Shown here in pieces: positions 9,438-17,362 of a stretch of 64,000 bases of DNA (its first letter is position 1; the number at the start of each line of letters is the position of its first letter). Source of the DNA: Burkholderia seminalis DSM 23518 (GTDB taxonomy: Bacteria > Pseudomonadota > Gammaproteobacteria > Burkholderiales > Burkholderiaceae). The notes below the pieces were generated by a model. The model had not been told where the DNA came from. It saw only the letters and a list, made by a program, of their open reading frames with translations, and made no database searches. The translations under genes and the position numbers were made by a program. The stretch lies in the NCBI RefSeq assembly GCF_902832885.1, contig NZ_CADFDK010000008.1, forward strand, positions 186,001 through 250,000, written 5' to 3'.

Positions 9438-11710
9438 CGGGCCTCGTCGCGGAACGGTTGAACGCGGCGCTCGCGCACCATCAGGCCGGGCGTCTCGACG
9501 ATGCGCGCGTGTTGTACGAGGCGATTCGCCGCGACGCGCCCGACCAGCCGGACGCGACGCATTTCCTCGGGCTCCTCGCATGCAAGCTCGGCCAGTTTCC
9601 GGCCGGCCTCGCGCTGATGGAGCGCGCGATCGCGCTGCGTGCCGATCCCGTCTACCTGAACAACCTCGGCAACATGCTGCGCGCGCACGGCCGGCTCGAC
9701 GACGCGATCGGCGCCTATCGCCGCGCGATCGCGCTCGCGCCCGGTTATGCGGAAGCGCACAGCAACCTCGGCAACGCGCTGCACGAGGCGGGCGACGCCG
9801 ACGCCGCGATGCTGAGCTGCGCGCAGGCGCTCGCGCTGCGGCCCGACTATGCGCCGGCCTACAACAACCTCGGCAACGCGCTGCGGGACAAGGGCGAAGC
9901 GGATGCCGCGGCGCGCGCGTACGAGAAGGCGCTCGCGCTCGATCCCGCCTATGCGGAAGCGTGTTTCAACCTGGGCAACGTGTGCGGCGCGCAGCATCGG
10001 CACGACGACGCGATCGCGCACTACCGCCGTGCGATTGCGCTGCAGCCGGGCCTGCACGCCGCGCATCACGCGCTGGGCATGCTGCTGCTGGAGCGCGGCG
10101 AACTCGACGCCGCGATCGCGAGCCTCGCGTGCGCGGCGGAGTCGGGCGACGTCGACTGGTTGTTCGGCCTCGCGGCCGCGCTCGATCACGCGGGAGATCT
10201 CGACGGTGCGGTGGCGAGCCTGCGGCGCGCGCTGGCTGTCGCGCCCGATCGCGCCGAACTGCATCACCATCTGGCACAGACGCTTGTGCGGCAGGGCAAG
10301 CGGCGCGAGGCGCTCGACAGTTGCCGCGTCGCGCTGTCGTTGCCGAACCCGACCGCGCAGATGCACGCGGTGATGGGCGACATCCTCTGTGCGCTGTGGC
10401 ATATCGATGCCGGGCTCGCGAGCTACGACCGCGCGCTCGAGCTCGATCCGGCGTTTCGCAACGCGCACTCGGGCCGCATGTTCCACGGCGCCGGCACCGA
10501 CCGGCTGTCGGCGGCGCAACTGCGCGAACGCGCCTGCGCGTTCGGCGCGCAGATGGCGGCGCTGGCATCGCCGCATCGCCACGCGCCGCGGCCGGCGAAC
10601 GGGCGCGCGTTGCGGGTCGGCTTCGTATCCGGCGACCTGAAATCGCATCCGGTCGCGGTGTTCCTGCTGAGCGTCGTCGCGGCGCTCGATCGGTCGCGCG
10701 TCGAACTGGTGGCCTACGCGACGCAACCGGTCGAGGACGACACGACCGCGGCGCTCAAGCGCCACTTCGCGCTGTGGCGCGACCTCACGCCGCTCGACGA
10801 CCGTGCGGCCGCCGACCTGATCGCGGCCGACCGCATCGACGTGCTGGTCGACCTGAGCGGTCACACGGCGTCGAACCGGCTGCCGCTGTTCGCGTGGAAG
10901 CCGGCGCCGGTTCAGGCGACCTGGCTCGGCTATTTCGCGACGACGGGCGTCGCCGCGATCGACTACGTGATCGGCGATCGCCACGTGCTTCCACCCGACG
11001 AGGCGGCGCATTTCGTCGAACGGCCGTGGCGGCTGCCGGACAGCTATCTGTGCTTCACGCCGCCCGCGCTGCCGCTCGACGTCGGGCCGCTGCCGGCCGA
11101 GGGAAACGGGTGCGTGACGTTCGGTTGCCTGAACAACGCGAACAAGATCGGCGAGCCGGTCGTCGCGCTGTGGTCGCGCGTGCTGCATGCGGTGCCGGGC
11201 TCGCGCCTGCTGCTGAAGTCGGCGCAGCTCGACGAGGCGGCGCTGCGCACGAGTCTCGCCGCGCGCTTCGCCGCGCACGGCATTCCCGCCGAACGGCTGC
11301 TGCTGCGCGGCGGCTCGAAGCGGCTCGCGCATATCGGTACGTTCAACGACATCGACATCGTGCTCGATCCGTTCCCGTATCCGGGCGGCACGACGAGCAT
11401 GGAGGGGCTGTGGATGGGCGCGCCGTTCGTCACGCGGCGCGGCGACCGTTTCCTGTCGCATATCGGTGAAAGCATCCTGCACACGCTCGGCATGCCGGAA
11501 TGGATCGCGGACGGCGACGACGCTTACGTCGCGAAGGCGGCCGCGTTCGCGAACGACCTGCCGCGCCTGGCCGCCGTGCGGGCCGGGCTGCGCGAGCGGC
11601 TCCTGCGCTCGCCGTTGTGCGATGCGCCGCGCTTTGCCCGGCACCTCGAAGCGGCGTTCGCGCAGATGCATGCGGCGGCGGTCGAACAGGCGGCGCGCGG
11701 CGCGCACTAG
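9434..11710 (+). CDS. TPR / SPINDLY-type O-linked glycosyltransferase (paralogue 4)
   Basis: A 758-aa protein and the last gene of the run, beginning in an ATGA overlap. TPR units occupy about residues 10-330, then a family 41 domain with [12 protein letters not shown] (His near 403), DLSGHTASNR, WLGYFATTG and PYPGGTTSMEGLWMG. It is the most divergent paralogue. The FGKL segment around the donor-site lysine is replaced by CLNNANKIGEP (Lys near 571), and TTTAEAL is TTSMEGL, which resembles the animal OGT version more closely. It may use a different acceptor or donor. It is convergent with fliT across a 139-bp gap. Confidence 0.85.
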   Translation: MTGLVAERLNAALAHHQAGRLDDARVLYEAIRRDAPDQPDATHFLGLLACKLGQFPAGLALMERAIALRADPVYLNNLGNMLRAHGRLDDAIGAYRRAIALAPGYAEAHSNLGNALHEAGDADAAMLSCAQALALRPDYAPAYNNLGNALRDKGEADAAARAYEKALALDPAYAEACFNLGNVCGAQHRHDDAIAHYRRAIALQPGLHAAHHALGMLLLERGELDAAIASLACAAESGDVDWLFGLAAALDHAGDLDGAVASLRRALAVAPDRAELHHHLAQTLVRQGKRREALDSCRVALSLPNPTAQMHAVMGDILCALWHIDAGLASYDRALELDPAFRNAHSGRMFHGAGTDRLSAAQLRERACAFGAQMAALASPHRHAPRPANGRALRVGFVSGDLKSHPVAVFLLSVVAALDRSRVELVAYATQPVEDDTTAALKRHFALWRDLTPLDDRAAADLIAADRIDVLVDLSGHTASNRLPLFAWKPAPVQATWLGYFATTGVAAIDYVIGDRHVLPPDEAAHFVERPWRLPDSYLCFTPPALPLDVGPLPAEGNGCVTFGCLNNANKIGEPVVALWSRVLHAVPGSRLLLKSAQLDEAALRTSLAARFAAHGIPAERLLLRGGSKRLAHIGTFNDIDIVLDPFPYPGGTTSMEGLWMGAPFVTRRGDRFLSHIGESILHTLGMPEWIADGDDAYVAKAAAFANDLPRLAAVRAGLRERLLRSPLCDAPRFARHLEAAFAQMHAAAVEQAARGAH

Positions 11711-11769
11711 CGTAGGCGCGGCGCCCGGGGGCGCGCAAGGCGCCTCCTTTCGCCCCCTGCCTGCCGGCG

Positions 11770-11795
11770 AAAAAAGAGCCGCACGCATGCGGCTC
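11770..11795 (-). terminator. Rho-independent terminator of the fliT transcript
   Basis: On the - strand a 7-bp stem (GAGCCGC/GCGGCTC) with a 6-nt loop is followed by six T. It lies about 55 bp beyond the fliT stop, between convergent genes. Confidence 0.75.
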
Positions 11796-11849
11796 GACGA
11801 TACGACGTCGGCGCCCGCTCGATGGCGGCGCGCGTTGTTGTTCGCAGGC

Positions 11850-12152
11850 TTACAGCATGCCGGTCGTCTGGTAGGCGCTCGCGGCGCGGATCCGCTCGCG
11901 CGATGCGGTGAACTGCTGCGCGAGCCGGTCGCGATCGGCCTGCGCGTCCTGTGTGATCGATGCGTCGATGTCCATGATCCGGCGGATCGTGTCGAGCGCG
12001 GCCGGCGTCTGCTCCGGCGCCAGGCTCATCAGCAGCGGAGAGCGCGCGTCGGCCAGCGCGGCGACGCGCTCCCAGTCGCGCAACGCGCTCGCCGACTGCA
12101 TCGCCTGGGTCAGGTGCAGCGCATGGTTCAGGGCATCGGTCGTCATGGTCAT
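11850..12152 (-). CDS. fliT: FliT, flagellar export chaperone for the FliD cap
   Basis: A 100-aa, mostly helical, charged protein with the family-typical stretch ERVAALADARSPLL and no membrane segment. FliT binds FliD before export and, in enterobacteria, FlhDC when free. The start is ATG 12152 (MTMTTDAL); ATG 12146 is an equally plausible start two codons in. The frame extends upstream into an unlikely Arg/Pro-rich stretch that overlaps fliD, so the longer version was rejected. Its position right after fliD supports the call despite low sequence conservation in this family. Confidence 0.75.
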   Translation of the reverse strand: MTMTTDALNHALHLTQAMQSASALRDWERVAALADARSPLLMSLAPEQTPAALDTIRRIMDIDASITQDAQADRDRLAQQFTASRERIRAASAYQTTGML

Positions 12153-12183
12153 GGTCGTCGTCCGGTGTCGTGCGAAGGGCGCG

Positions 12184-13593
12184 TTACTTGTTGGTGGCGA
12201 GCGCACCCGCGCTGTTGGTGCCGCCGAACAGCTGGGTCAGGTACTTCGTGTTGTTCGCCATCGTCGCCATCAGGTTGTTCAGCGCGGTGAACTGCGCGTT
12301 GTACTGCGTGGTCAGCTGGGCCGAGTAGTTCTGCAGTTGCGTCGCCTGGTCCGACAGGCTCTTCAGGTCCGCGTTGATCGCGGTGGTGCGCTGGTCGATC
12401 AGGCCGTTGGTCTGCGTGTAGTTGCTGACCAGGTTGTTGAGCGTCTGGCCGACACCGTTCGTCGTGTTGAACAGTGCGCCGACCGCCGGGTTGTTCGACG
12501 TGAGCGCGGTGTTCAGCGCGCTCGAGTCCACCTGCAGCGTGCCGTCCGCCTGCAGGCTGATGCCGATGGCCGCCAGCGAATAGGTCGAGCCGCCCGTCGT
12601 GACGCCGCCGCTGATCGCGGTCGCGAGTCCGTTCGAGATCGTGTTCAGCATCGAATCGCCGAGCAGCGGGCCGGCCGTCGACGTGTTCGGATCGTACGAC
12701 GACAGCGACTGCGCGGTCGTCACGTAGGTGTTGTACGCGCTGACGAACGCGTTGATCGCGGTCGTCGTGGCCGTTGTGTCGGGCGACAGCGTGACCGTCT
12801 GGGTCGTGTTCAGCGCCTGCGTCGTCAGGTTCAGCGTGACGCCCGTCAGCACGCCCGACACGCTGTTGGACGCGCTCGTCACCGGCGTGCCGTCGACGGT
12901 CAGTTTCGCATCGGCGGCCGCCGTCACGGTCGTGTAGCCCGAGGTCAGCTTCGAATTGACGCCGGTGCCGCTCACCGACACAGTGTTGGCCGCGCCGGTG
13001 TTGTTCGACTGGATCACGAGATGCTGGCCGTCCGAGCCGGTGATGACCGACGCGGTGACGCCCGGGTTGCCGGCCGTCGTGTTGATCGACTTCGCGATGT
13101 CCGACAGCGATGCACCGGCCGCGACGTTGACGTTGAAGGCCGTGCCGGTGCCGAGCGTGATGCTCAGCGAACCGGCGGAGATCGTGTCCGAGGACGTGAT
13201 GCCGGCCGACGACAGCTTGTTCGCGGTGGCGAGCTGCGTGACGTTGACCGCGTACGAGCCGGCCACCGCGCCGCCGCCGCTCTTGACCGACGCGGTGATG
13301 CCGTTGCCGCTCGCGGTTGCCGCGAGGCCGCTCAGCGTCGTGCCGTTCGACAGGCCCGTGATCGCGGTCTGCAGCGCCGACAGCGCGGATTTCAGTTTGC
13401 CGACCGCCGACAGTTCGGTGTTGTCGGCCGTCTGCTTGTTCGTGAGGGTGGTCTGCTGGCCGATGGTCTTGGCCTGCACCAGCGACGTGACGAGCGAATT
13501 GACGTCGAGCGTCGAATTGGTCGCGCCGCTGATGATCGATTGTCCGGCCTGCGCCAGGATGCTGCCGATATCCGTCGTGCTCGTCGTGGCCAT
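12184..13593 (-). CDS. fliD: FliD, flagellar hook-associated protein 2 (filament cap)
   Basis: A 469-aa exported protein with no signal peptide, rich in Ser/Thr/Asn/Ala. The N-terminal D0 helix region (IGSILAQAGQSIISGA..LDVNSLVTSLV) and C-terminal helical heptads (LDQRTTAINADLKSLSDQATQL-like) are those of FliD. It caps the growing filament and folds incoming flagellin. A GGAG ribosome site precedes ATG 13593. Its Ser/Thr-rich body would also be a possible acceptor for the adjacent glycosyltransferases. Confidence 0.93.
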   Translation of the reverse strand: MATTSTTDIGSILAQAGQSIISGATNSTLDVNSLVTSLVQAKTIGQQTTLTNKQTADNTELSAVGKLKSALSALQTAITGLSNGTTLSGLAATASGNGITASVKSGGGAVAGSYAVNVTQLATANKLSSAGITSSDTISAGSLSITLGTGTAFNVNVAAGASLSDIAKSINTTAGNPGVTASVITGSDGQHLVIQSNNTGAANTVSVSGTGVNSKLTSGYTTVTAAADAKLTVDGTPVTSASNSVSGVLTGVTLNLTTQALNTTQTVTLSPDTTATTTAINAFVSAYNTYVTTAQSLSSYDPNTSTAGPLLGDSMLNTISNGLATAISGGVTTGGSTYSLAAIGISLQADGTLQVDSSALNTALTSNNPAVGALFNTTNGVGQTLNNLVSNYTQTNGLIDQRTTAINADLKSLSDQATQLQNYSAQLTTQYNAQFTALNNLMATMANNTKYLTQLFGGTNSAGALATNK

Positions 13594-13663
13594 GCGGGTG
13601 CTCCAGTCGTTTGCGCGATGACGCGCGTTTCGGCGGGTCGCCGTACTTCGGTTTCAATGCAAG

Positions 13664-13683
13664 CAGGGAGGCATGCCTCCCTG
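13664..13683. terminator. 20-bp perfect palindrome between fliC and fliD
   Basis: The sequence CAGGGAGGCATGCCTCCCTG is self-complementary and would form a strong hairpin in the fliC 3' region. No T-run follows on the - strand, so it may slow or protect the 3' end rather than terminate fully. It could uncouple abundant fliC transcription from fliD. Confidence 0.45.
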
Positions 13684-13781
13684 GAGTGTCGGGTCCGACG
13701 AATCGAACCGGCGCCGTCGCGCGCCGCAACGCGGACGACGCCGTGCGCGCGGGCGAATCGCCCGGCGCGGGGTGTTCCCGA

Positions 13782-14606
13782 TTACTGCAGGAGCTTCAGG
13801 ACTTGCTGCGGCAGCGAGTTCGCTTGCGCGAGCACCGAGATGCCGGCTTGCTGCAGCACTTGCGCCTTGCTCAGGTTCGCCGTTTCCGTCGCGAAGTCCG
13901 CGTCGGTGATCTGCGAACGCGCCGCGCTCATGTTCGTTGCCTGGGTTTGCGTCGTCGTGATCGCAGCCTGGAACGTGTTTTGTGCCGCACCCAGCGTTGC
14001 CTGGAACGTGTTCACGTTCTTCAGTGCCGCGTCGATCGACGTGATGGCCGACTGTGCGCTCGTCTGGTCGCTGACCGTCAGGCCGCTCAGGCTCAGGCCG
14101 CCGCCCGTGCTCGTCCACACCGTCGCGCCGAAGTTGACGGCCACGGTCTGGTTGGCTGCCGCGCCGACCTGGAACGTGACGTTGCCGGCTGCGCTCAGGA
14201 TGGTCTGGCCGTTGAACGACGTTTGCGTTGCCACGCGGTCGATTTCGCCGAGACGCGTCGTGACTTCAGCCTGCAGGTTCGCACGTGCGTTCGAATCCAG
14301 CGAGCCGTCGCCTGCTTCGACTGCCAGCGTACGGATACGCTGCAGGTTGTCGACGGTCGACTGCAGCGCGCCGGCTGCCGTCTGGATCATCGAGATGCCG
14401 TTGTTCGCGTTCGACACGCCTTGGGTCAGCGCGTTGATCGCTGCCGTTTGCGACGTCGAGATCGCGAGACCTGCCGCGTCGTCGGCTGCCGTGTTGACGC
14501 GCTTGCCGGACGACAGGCGGTTGATCGCTTGCGACAGCGCGTTTTGCGAGCCCGACAGATTCGTCTGCGTCGTCAGCGAAAGGATGTTGGTGTTGATGTT
14601 CAGCAT
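13782..14606 (-). CDS. fliC: Flagellin, short form
   Basis: A 274-aa flagellin. The conserved N-terminal D0/D1 (MLNINTNILSLTTQTNLS, LSSGKRVNTAADDAAG, LQRIRTLAVEAGDG) and C-terminal D1/D0 (SRSQITDADFATETANLSKA-like, ending LPQQVLKLLQ) are intact. Only about 90 residues separate them, so the surface D2/D3 region is nearly absent; many Burkholderia flagellins are roughly 100 residues longer. The central part is Ser/Thr-rich, offering acceptor sites for the SPINDLY enzymes encoded downstream. ATG 14606 is chosen because the long upstream in-frame extension is not flagellin-like. A sigma-28 promoter lies about 95 bp upstream. Confidence 0.96.
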   Translation of the reverse strand: MLNINTNILSLTTQTNLSGSQNALSQAINRLSSGKRVNTAADDAAGLAISTSQTAAINALTQGVSNANNGISMIQTAAGALQSTVDNLQRIRTLAVEAGDGSLDSNARANLQAEVTTRLGEIDRVATQTSFNGQTILSAAGNVTFQVGAAANQTVAVNFGATVWTSTGGGLSLSGLTVSDQTSAQSAITSIDAALKNVNTFQATLGAAQNTFQAAITTTQTQATNMSAARSQITDADFATETANLSKAQVLQQAGISVLAQANSLPQQVLKLLQ

Positions 14607-14699
14607 TTGCTTCCTCGTTTTGGAAAATGCCTGAGATACAGACAGGTTCTGATTTCGGCGTTGCGCTTTTTCGCGTCTGGCGCTGCCCGCCTTTCCTGG

Positions 14700-14727
14700 T
14701 TGACGGCGGCACCCGGCGAAAACTTTA
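14700..14727 (-). promoter_or_regulatory. Sigma-28 (FliA) promoter of fliC
   Basis: On the - strand TAAAGTTT (14720-14727) exactly matches the sigma-28 -35 consensus. After 12 bp comes GCCGTCAA (14700-14707), 6 of 8 matches to GCCGATAA. It places fliC in the late flagellar class driven by the fliA gene at 45.3 kb. Confidence 0.8.
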
Positions 14728-14885
14728 GAGGGATGTTTGAGGAAATTCGGGACGGAAGAGGGGATTTCGCCGGGAAGGCTCGCCCGGCATGGCGGACAGC
14801 GTGGTGGCCAGGGCGAGGAACACCGCCCGGTTGGGTGGAACGTTTGCCCGCGATCGACAAAAGGATGGTTTTGTCTGTGATTCCC

Positions 14886-14894
14886 TGCTATGAT
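14886..14894 (+). promoter_or_regulatory. Candidate extended -10 for rpsU
   Basis: TGCTATGAT is an extended -10 (TGn + TATGAT). No good -35 accompanies it, as is common for extended -10 promoters. It would give a leader of about 230 nt before rpsU. Confidence 0.35.
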
Positions 14895-15128
14895 GGCGGG
14901 CTGAATTGAGATTTCTGTCACGCCTCTGCCGTTTTCGGCATGTCTGCTGGCAGTCAAACGCGGCGCTGCACGCGGCTGTGAAGCGTACTCGCGGTGCTTT
15001 CCGCCTCTCTTTTCCGGCCTCCGAGGCCGTATTTCCGCTCGTTTCGCCTGTTCGTGGGGACGCTCGGATGGCCGGTGCGTGGCGCTTGGCCGCTACGTTT
15101 TTGACCGTTTAAGCAATTTAGGAACGAC

Positions 15129-15341
15129 ATGACGACGATTCTTCTGAAAGAAAACGAGCCGTTCGAAGTGGCGATTCGCCGCTTTCGTCGCGCTATCGAA
15201 AAAAATGGCCTGATCGCTGAACTGCGTGAGCGCCAGTCTTACGAAAAGCCGACCGCAGTCCGCAAGCGCAAGAAGGCAGCAGCCGTCAAGCGCCTGCACA
15301 AGCGTCTGCGCAGCCAGATGCTGCCGAAGAAGCTCCACTAA
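15129..15341 (+). CDS. rpsU: 30S ribosomal protein S21
   Basis: A 70-aa, very basic protein with the S21 signature: [18 protein letters not shown] near the start and a Lys/Arg-rich helical tail ending LPKKLH. It sits at the anti-Shine-Dalgarno end of 16S rRNA in the small subunit. An AGGA ribosome site precedes the ATG. In many bacteria rpsU heads the dnaG-rpoD operon; here it stands alone and is followed by its own terminator. Confidence 0.97.
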   Translation: MTTILLKENEPFEVAIRRFRRAIEKNGLIAELRERQSYEKPTAVRKRKKAAAVKRLHKRLRSQMLPKKLH

Positions 15342-15360
15342 GAGCGTCTGACGGTTCGCC

Positions 15361-15411
15361 GCGAAACGGCGGAGTGTGCCTCGAAAGAGGCCGCTCCGCC
15401 GTTTCGCTTTT
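15361..15411 (+). terminator. Terminator of rpsU
   Basis: A 13-bp inverted repeat (GCGAAACGGCGGA at 15361-15373 with its complement at 15395-15407) is followed by a TTTT run, starting about 20 bp after the rpsU stop. Confidence 0.75.
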
Positions 15412-15496
15412 GGGGTCCGGGAAAATCCCGAGGCTCGCCGCGGGGCGGCCGTTCCGGCCGGCGGCCGCGGTTGGCGGCCGGCCGGTGCGGCGTCCG

Positions 15497-15811
15497 GAAG
15501 TCGATTTTCGCGGTCAGGCCAGCCGTGCGCGGGTCGCCCGGCTTCAGGTCATCCGCGTACTGATATTCCCGGTAACGGCGGTTCTGCACGCTGCCGATTA
15601 GCGCGCGCAGCGTCAAGGCGTGGCGGCCGACCTGCGTCGGGGAGTGCGCCCGCATCGATGGCGAGCCAGCCCGGCGCATCGAGGCCGCCGGTCGCGCGCA
15701 GCGGCGTCGCGCCGGCGAATCGTCGGCATGCGCGAGCGAGGCGGCGAAGCAGGCGGGGGCGGCGGCCTCGCGGCGTGGACGGACGGGCGGTCGCGCGAAG
15801 CCGACGGTCAT
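15497..15811 (-). pseudogene. Remnant of a TonB-dependent siderophore receptor (5' end fused to 3' end)
   Basis: From ATG 15811 the - strand encodes a signal-peptide-like start (MTVGFARP..ACFAASLAHA, to 15725). It is directly followed, in a shifted frame, by RFAGATPLRATGGLDAPGWLAID (15722-15645) and then, after a second frameshift, by TLRALIGSVQNRRYREYQYA and DPRTAGLTAKIDF (to 15497). The last two blocks resemble the final beta-strands of a TonB-dependent receptor: the N-RRYREYQYAD turn and the terminal Phe. The plug and most of the barrel (about 600 residues) are missing and the stop codon is lost. A Fur box lies 16 bp upstream. The family call is by pattern recognition. Confidence 0.55.
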
Positions 15812-15826
15812 GGCGGGTGAGCAAAA

Positions 15827-15849
15827 ATGCGAGTAAGAATCATTCGCAT
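15827..15849. promoter_or_regulatory. Fur box
   Basis: A 23-bp imperfect palindrome runs from ATGCGA to TCGCAT around the core TAAGAATCATTCGCA, which matches 11 of 15 positions of the 7-1-7 Fur consensus TGATAATNATTATCA. It lies between the receptor remnant (- strand) and the PepSY membrane protein gene (+ strand), so it could repress both under iron-replete conditions. Confidence 0.65.
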
Positions 15850-16040
15850 CGCGCTAAAATGTCGCGCATCGTATCAAGACCCGCCGAACGCGCAATATTT
15901 CCAGGCCGCGCACAAGGGCATCCGGCCTCGCCTGGCGCGGCCGGCCGGCGCTTGCGCGGCGTTTGACATCAGATGACCTTCCTCCCGTCGACCCGGGGCC
16001 GCCGCCTGTGCCGGCCCGTTTTCCCGTCGCCGCGCACGCG

Positions 16041-17276
16041 ATGAATGCGTTCCCGCGACCGTTTCTCGTCCGCCTGCATCGCTGGTTCGGGCTCGCCATC
16101 GCGCTGTTCCTGTTCGTCGCGGGGCTCACCGGCGCGCTGATCGCATGGGACCACGAGCTCGACGCGGCGTTGAACCCCGACTTCTACGTCGCGCGCAGCG
16201 GCGCCGCGCCGCTTGCGCCGCTCGAACTGGCGACGCGCATCGAGGCTGCCGACCCGCGCGTGCAGGTGACCTATCTGCCGCTCGCGGTCGAGCCGGGGCA
16301 CACGCTGCAGGCGGGCGTGATACCGCGCACCGACCCGGCGACCGGCCGGCCGTACGCGATCGATTTCAGCCAGATCGCCGTCGATCCCGCGACCGGCGCG
16401 GTGCAGGGCCGCCGCGAATGGGGCGCGCCGTCGCTCGCGCGGCTCGACCTGATGCCGTTCATCTACCGGCTGCACTACTCGCTGTTCCTCCCCGAGTACG
16501 GCGGGATCAACTTCGGGTTCTGGGTGATGGGCGTCGTCGGTATCGTGTGGGCAATCGACAGCCTGATCGCGCTCGTGCTCGCGTTCCCGAACCTGAAGAG
16601 CTGGCGCAAGTCGTTCGCGTTCCGCGTGCGGCGCGGCGGCTATCCGCTCGTATTCGACCTGCACCGCTCCGGCGCCGTATGGGTATGGGGGCTGCTGCTG
16701 GTCGTTGCGGTCACATCGATCTCGATGAACCTCGCGGTTCCGGTCGTGCGCCCGCTGGTGTCGCGGCTGTCGCCGCTCGCGCAGACGCCGTACACGAATC
16801 CCGAGCGTTTCCCGCCGGCTCCGCCGGGCAGCACCGTGCTGCCGCGCGAGCGAATCGTCGAGATCGCGCGCCCGGCCGGGCGCGACGCGGGAATCACCGC
16901 GCCGCCCGGTGCGCTGCTGTTCGCGCCGGCGATGAACGTCTATGCGGTCGGGTTCTTCACGCCCGGCAACGACCACGGGGACGTCGGGCTGGGTAACGCG
17001 TGGTTGTACTGGGATGCGGTGACGGGCAAGCCGGTCGCCGCCCAGGTGCCCGGCCGCGGCTCGGCCGGCGACCTGTTCATGCAGGCGCAGTTTCCGCTGC
17101 ACTCGGGGCGGATCGCCGGTGTCGCGGGCCGCGTCGCGATCAGCGCGCTCGGCATCGTCATCGCGATGCTGAGCGTGACGGGCATCTGCATCTGGGTGAA
17201 GAAGCGCAGCGCACGCGTGCGGGCCGCACGAAGCGCACGGTCGGCCGTGCCGGCGTCGTCACGCGCCGCGCGGTAA
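16041..17276 (+). CDS. PepSY-associated transmembrane protein (iron-uptake type)
   Basis: A 411-aa inner-membrane protein. The N-terminus LHRWFGLAIALFLFVAGLTGALIAW is the first helix of the PepSY_TM family; further helices lie near residues 150-180, 210-235 and 355-380, with two large periplasmic segments between them. Members are common beside TonB-dependent receptors and some reduce ferric siderophores. A Fur box about 190 bp upstream and a receptor remnant beside it fit iron-regulated siderophore handling (inference). ATG 16041 is preferred over an upstream TTG because the membrane helix follows it at the usual distance. Confidence 0.75.
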   Translation: MNAFPRPFLVRLHRWFGLAIALFLFVAGLTGALIAWDHELDAALNPDFYVARSGAAPLAPLELATRIEAADPRVQVTYLPLAVEPGHTLQAGVIPRTDPATGRPYAIDFSQIAVDPATGAVQGRREWGAPSLARLDLMPFIYRLHYSLFLPEYGGINFGFWVMGVVGIVWAIDSLIALVLAFPNLKSWRKSFAFRVRRGGYPLVFDLHRSGAVWVWGLLLVVAVTSISMNLAVPVVRPLVSRLSPLAQTPYTNPERFPPAPPGSTVLPRERIVEIARPAGRDAGITAPPGALLFAPAMNVYAVGFFTPGNDHGDVGLGNAWLYWDAVTGKPVAAQVPGRGSAGDLFMQAQFPLHSGRIAGVAGRVAISALGIVIAMLSVTGICIWVKKRSARVRAARSARSAVPASSRAAR

Positions 17277-17362
17277 GCGACGGGTGGTGCCGTGGCCACC
17301 GTCGCCGCGGGCGGCGTTGAAGGACGGGTGCCCGGCTGGCGCCGGTGCCTGCGCCTGCGCGG

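Larger units (their letters stand above)
14607..15128. other. 522-bp divergent intergenic region between fliC and rpsU
   Basis: It holds the sigma-28 promoter of fliC and a candidate extended -10 for rpsU. The remainder, about 14.95-15.11 kb, shows no gene and would be a leader of roughly 230 nt ahead of rpsU. Confidence 0.6.
15342..16040. other. 699-bp region without an intact gene
   Basis: From left to right it contains the rpsU terminator, the TonB-receptor remnant, the Fur box, and about 190 bp of leader before the PepSY protein. No intact gene is supported. Confidence 0.6.

Noticed and set aside
6927-9581. Long antisense open frame opposite TPR transferase 3
   Set aside because: Same reason: composition and internal repetition are a reflection of the sense gene.
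498-11710. Regularly spaced repeats reminiscent of a repeat array
   Set aside because: The period is about 102 bp (34 codons), in frame, and encodes TPR units; there are no unique spacers, so it is not CRISPR.
14607-14957. N-terminal extension of flagellin by 117 codons
   Set aside because: Flagellins begin directly with the MxxINTN helix, and the sigma-28 promoter lies inside the extension.
15374-15966. Several overlapping + strand open frames between rpsU and the PepSY gene
   Set aside because: They are Arg/Pro/Gly-rich without family similarity; the - strand carries the receptor-like fragments instead.
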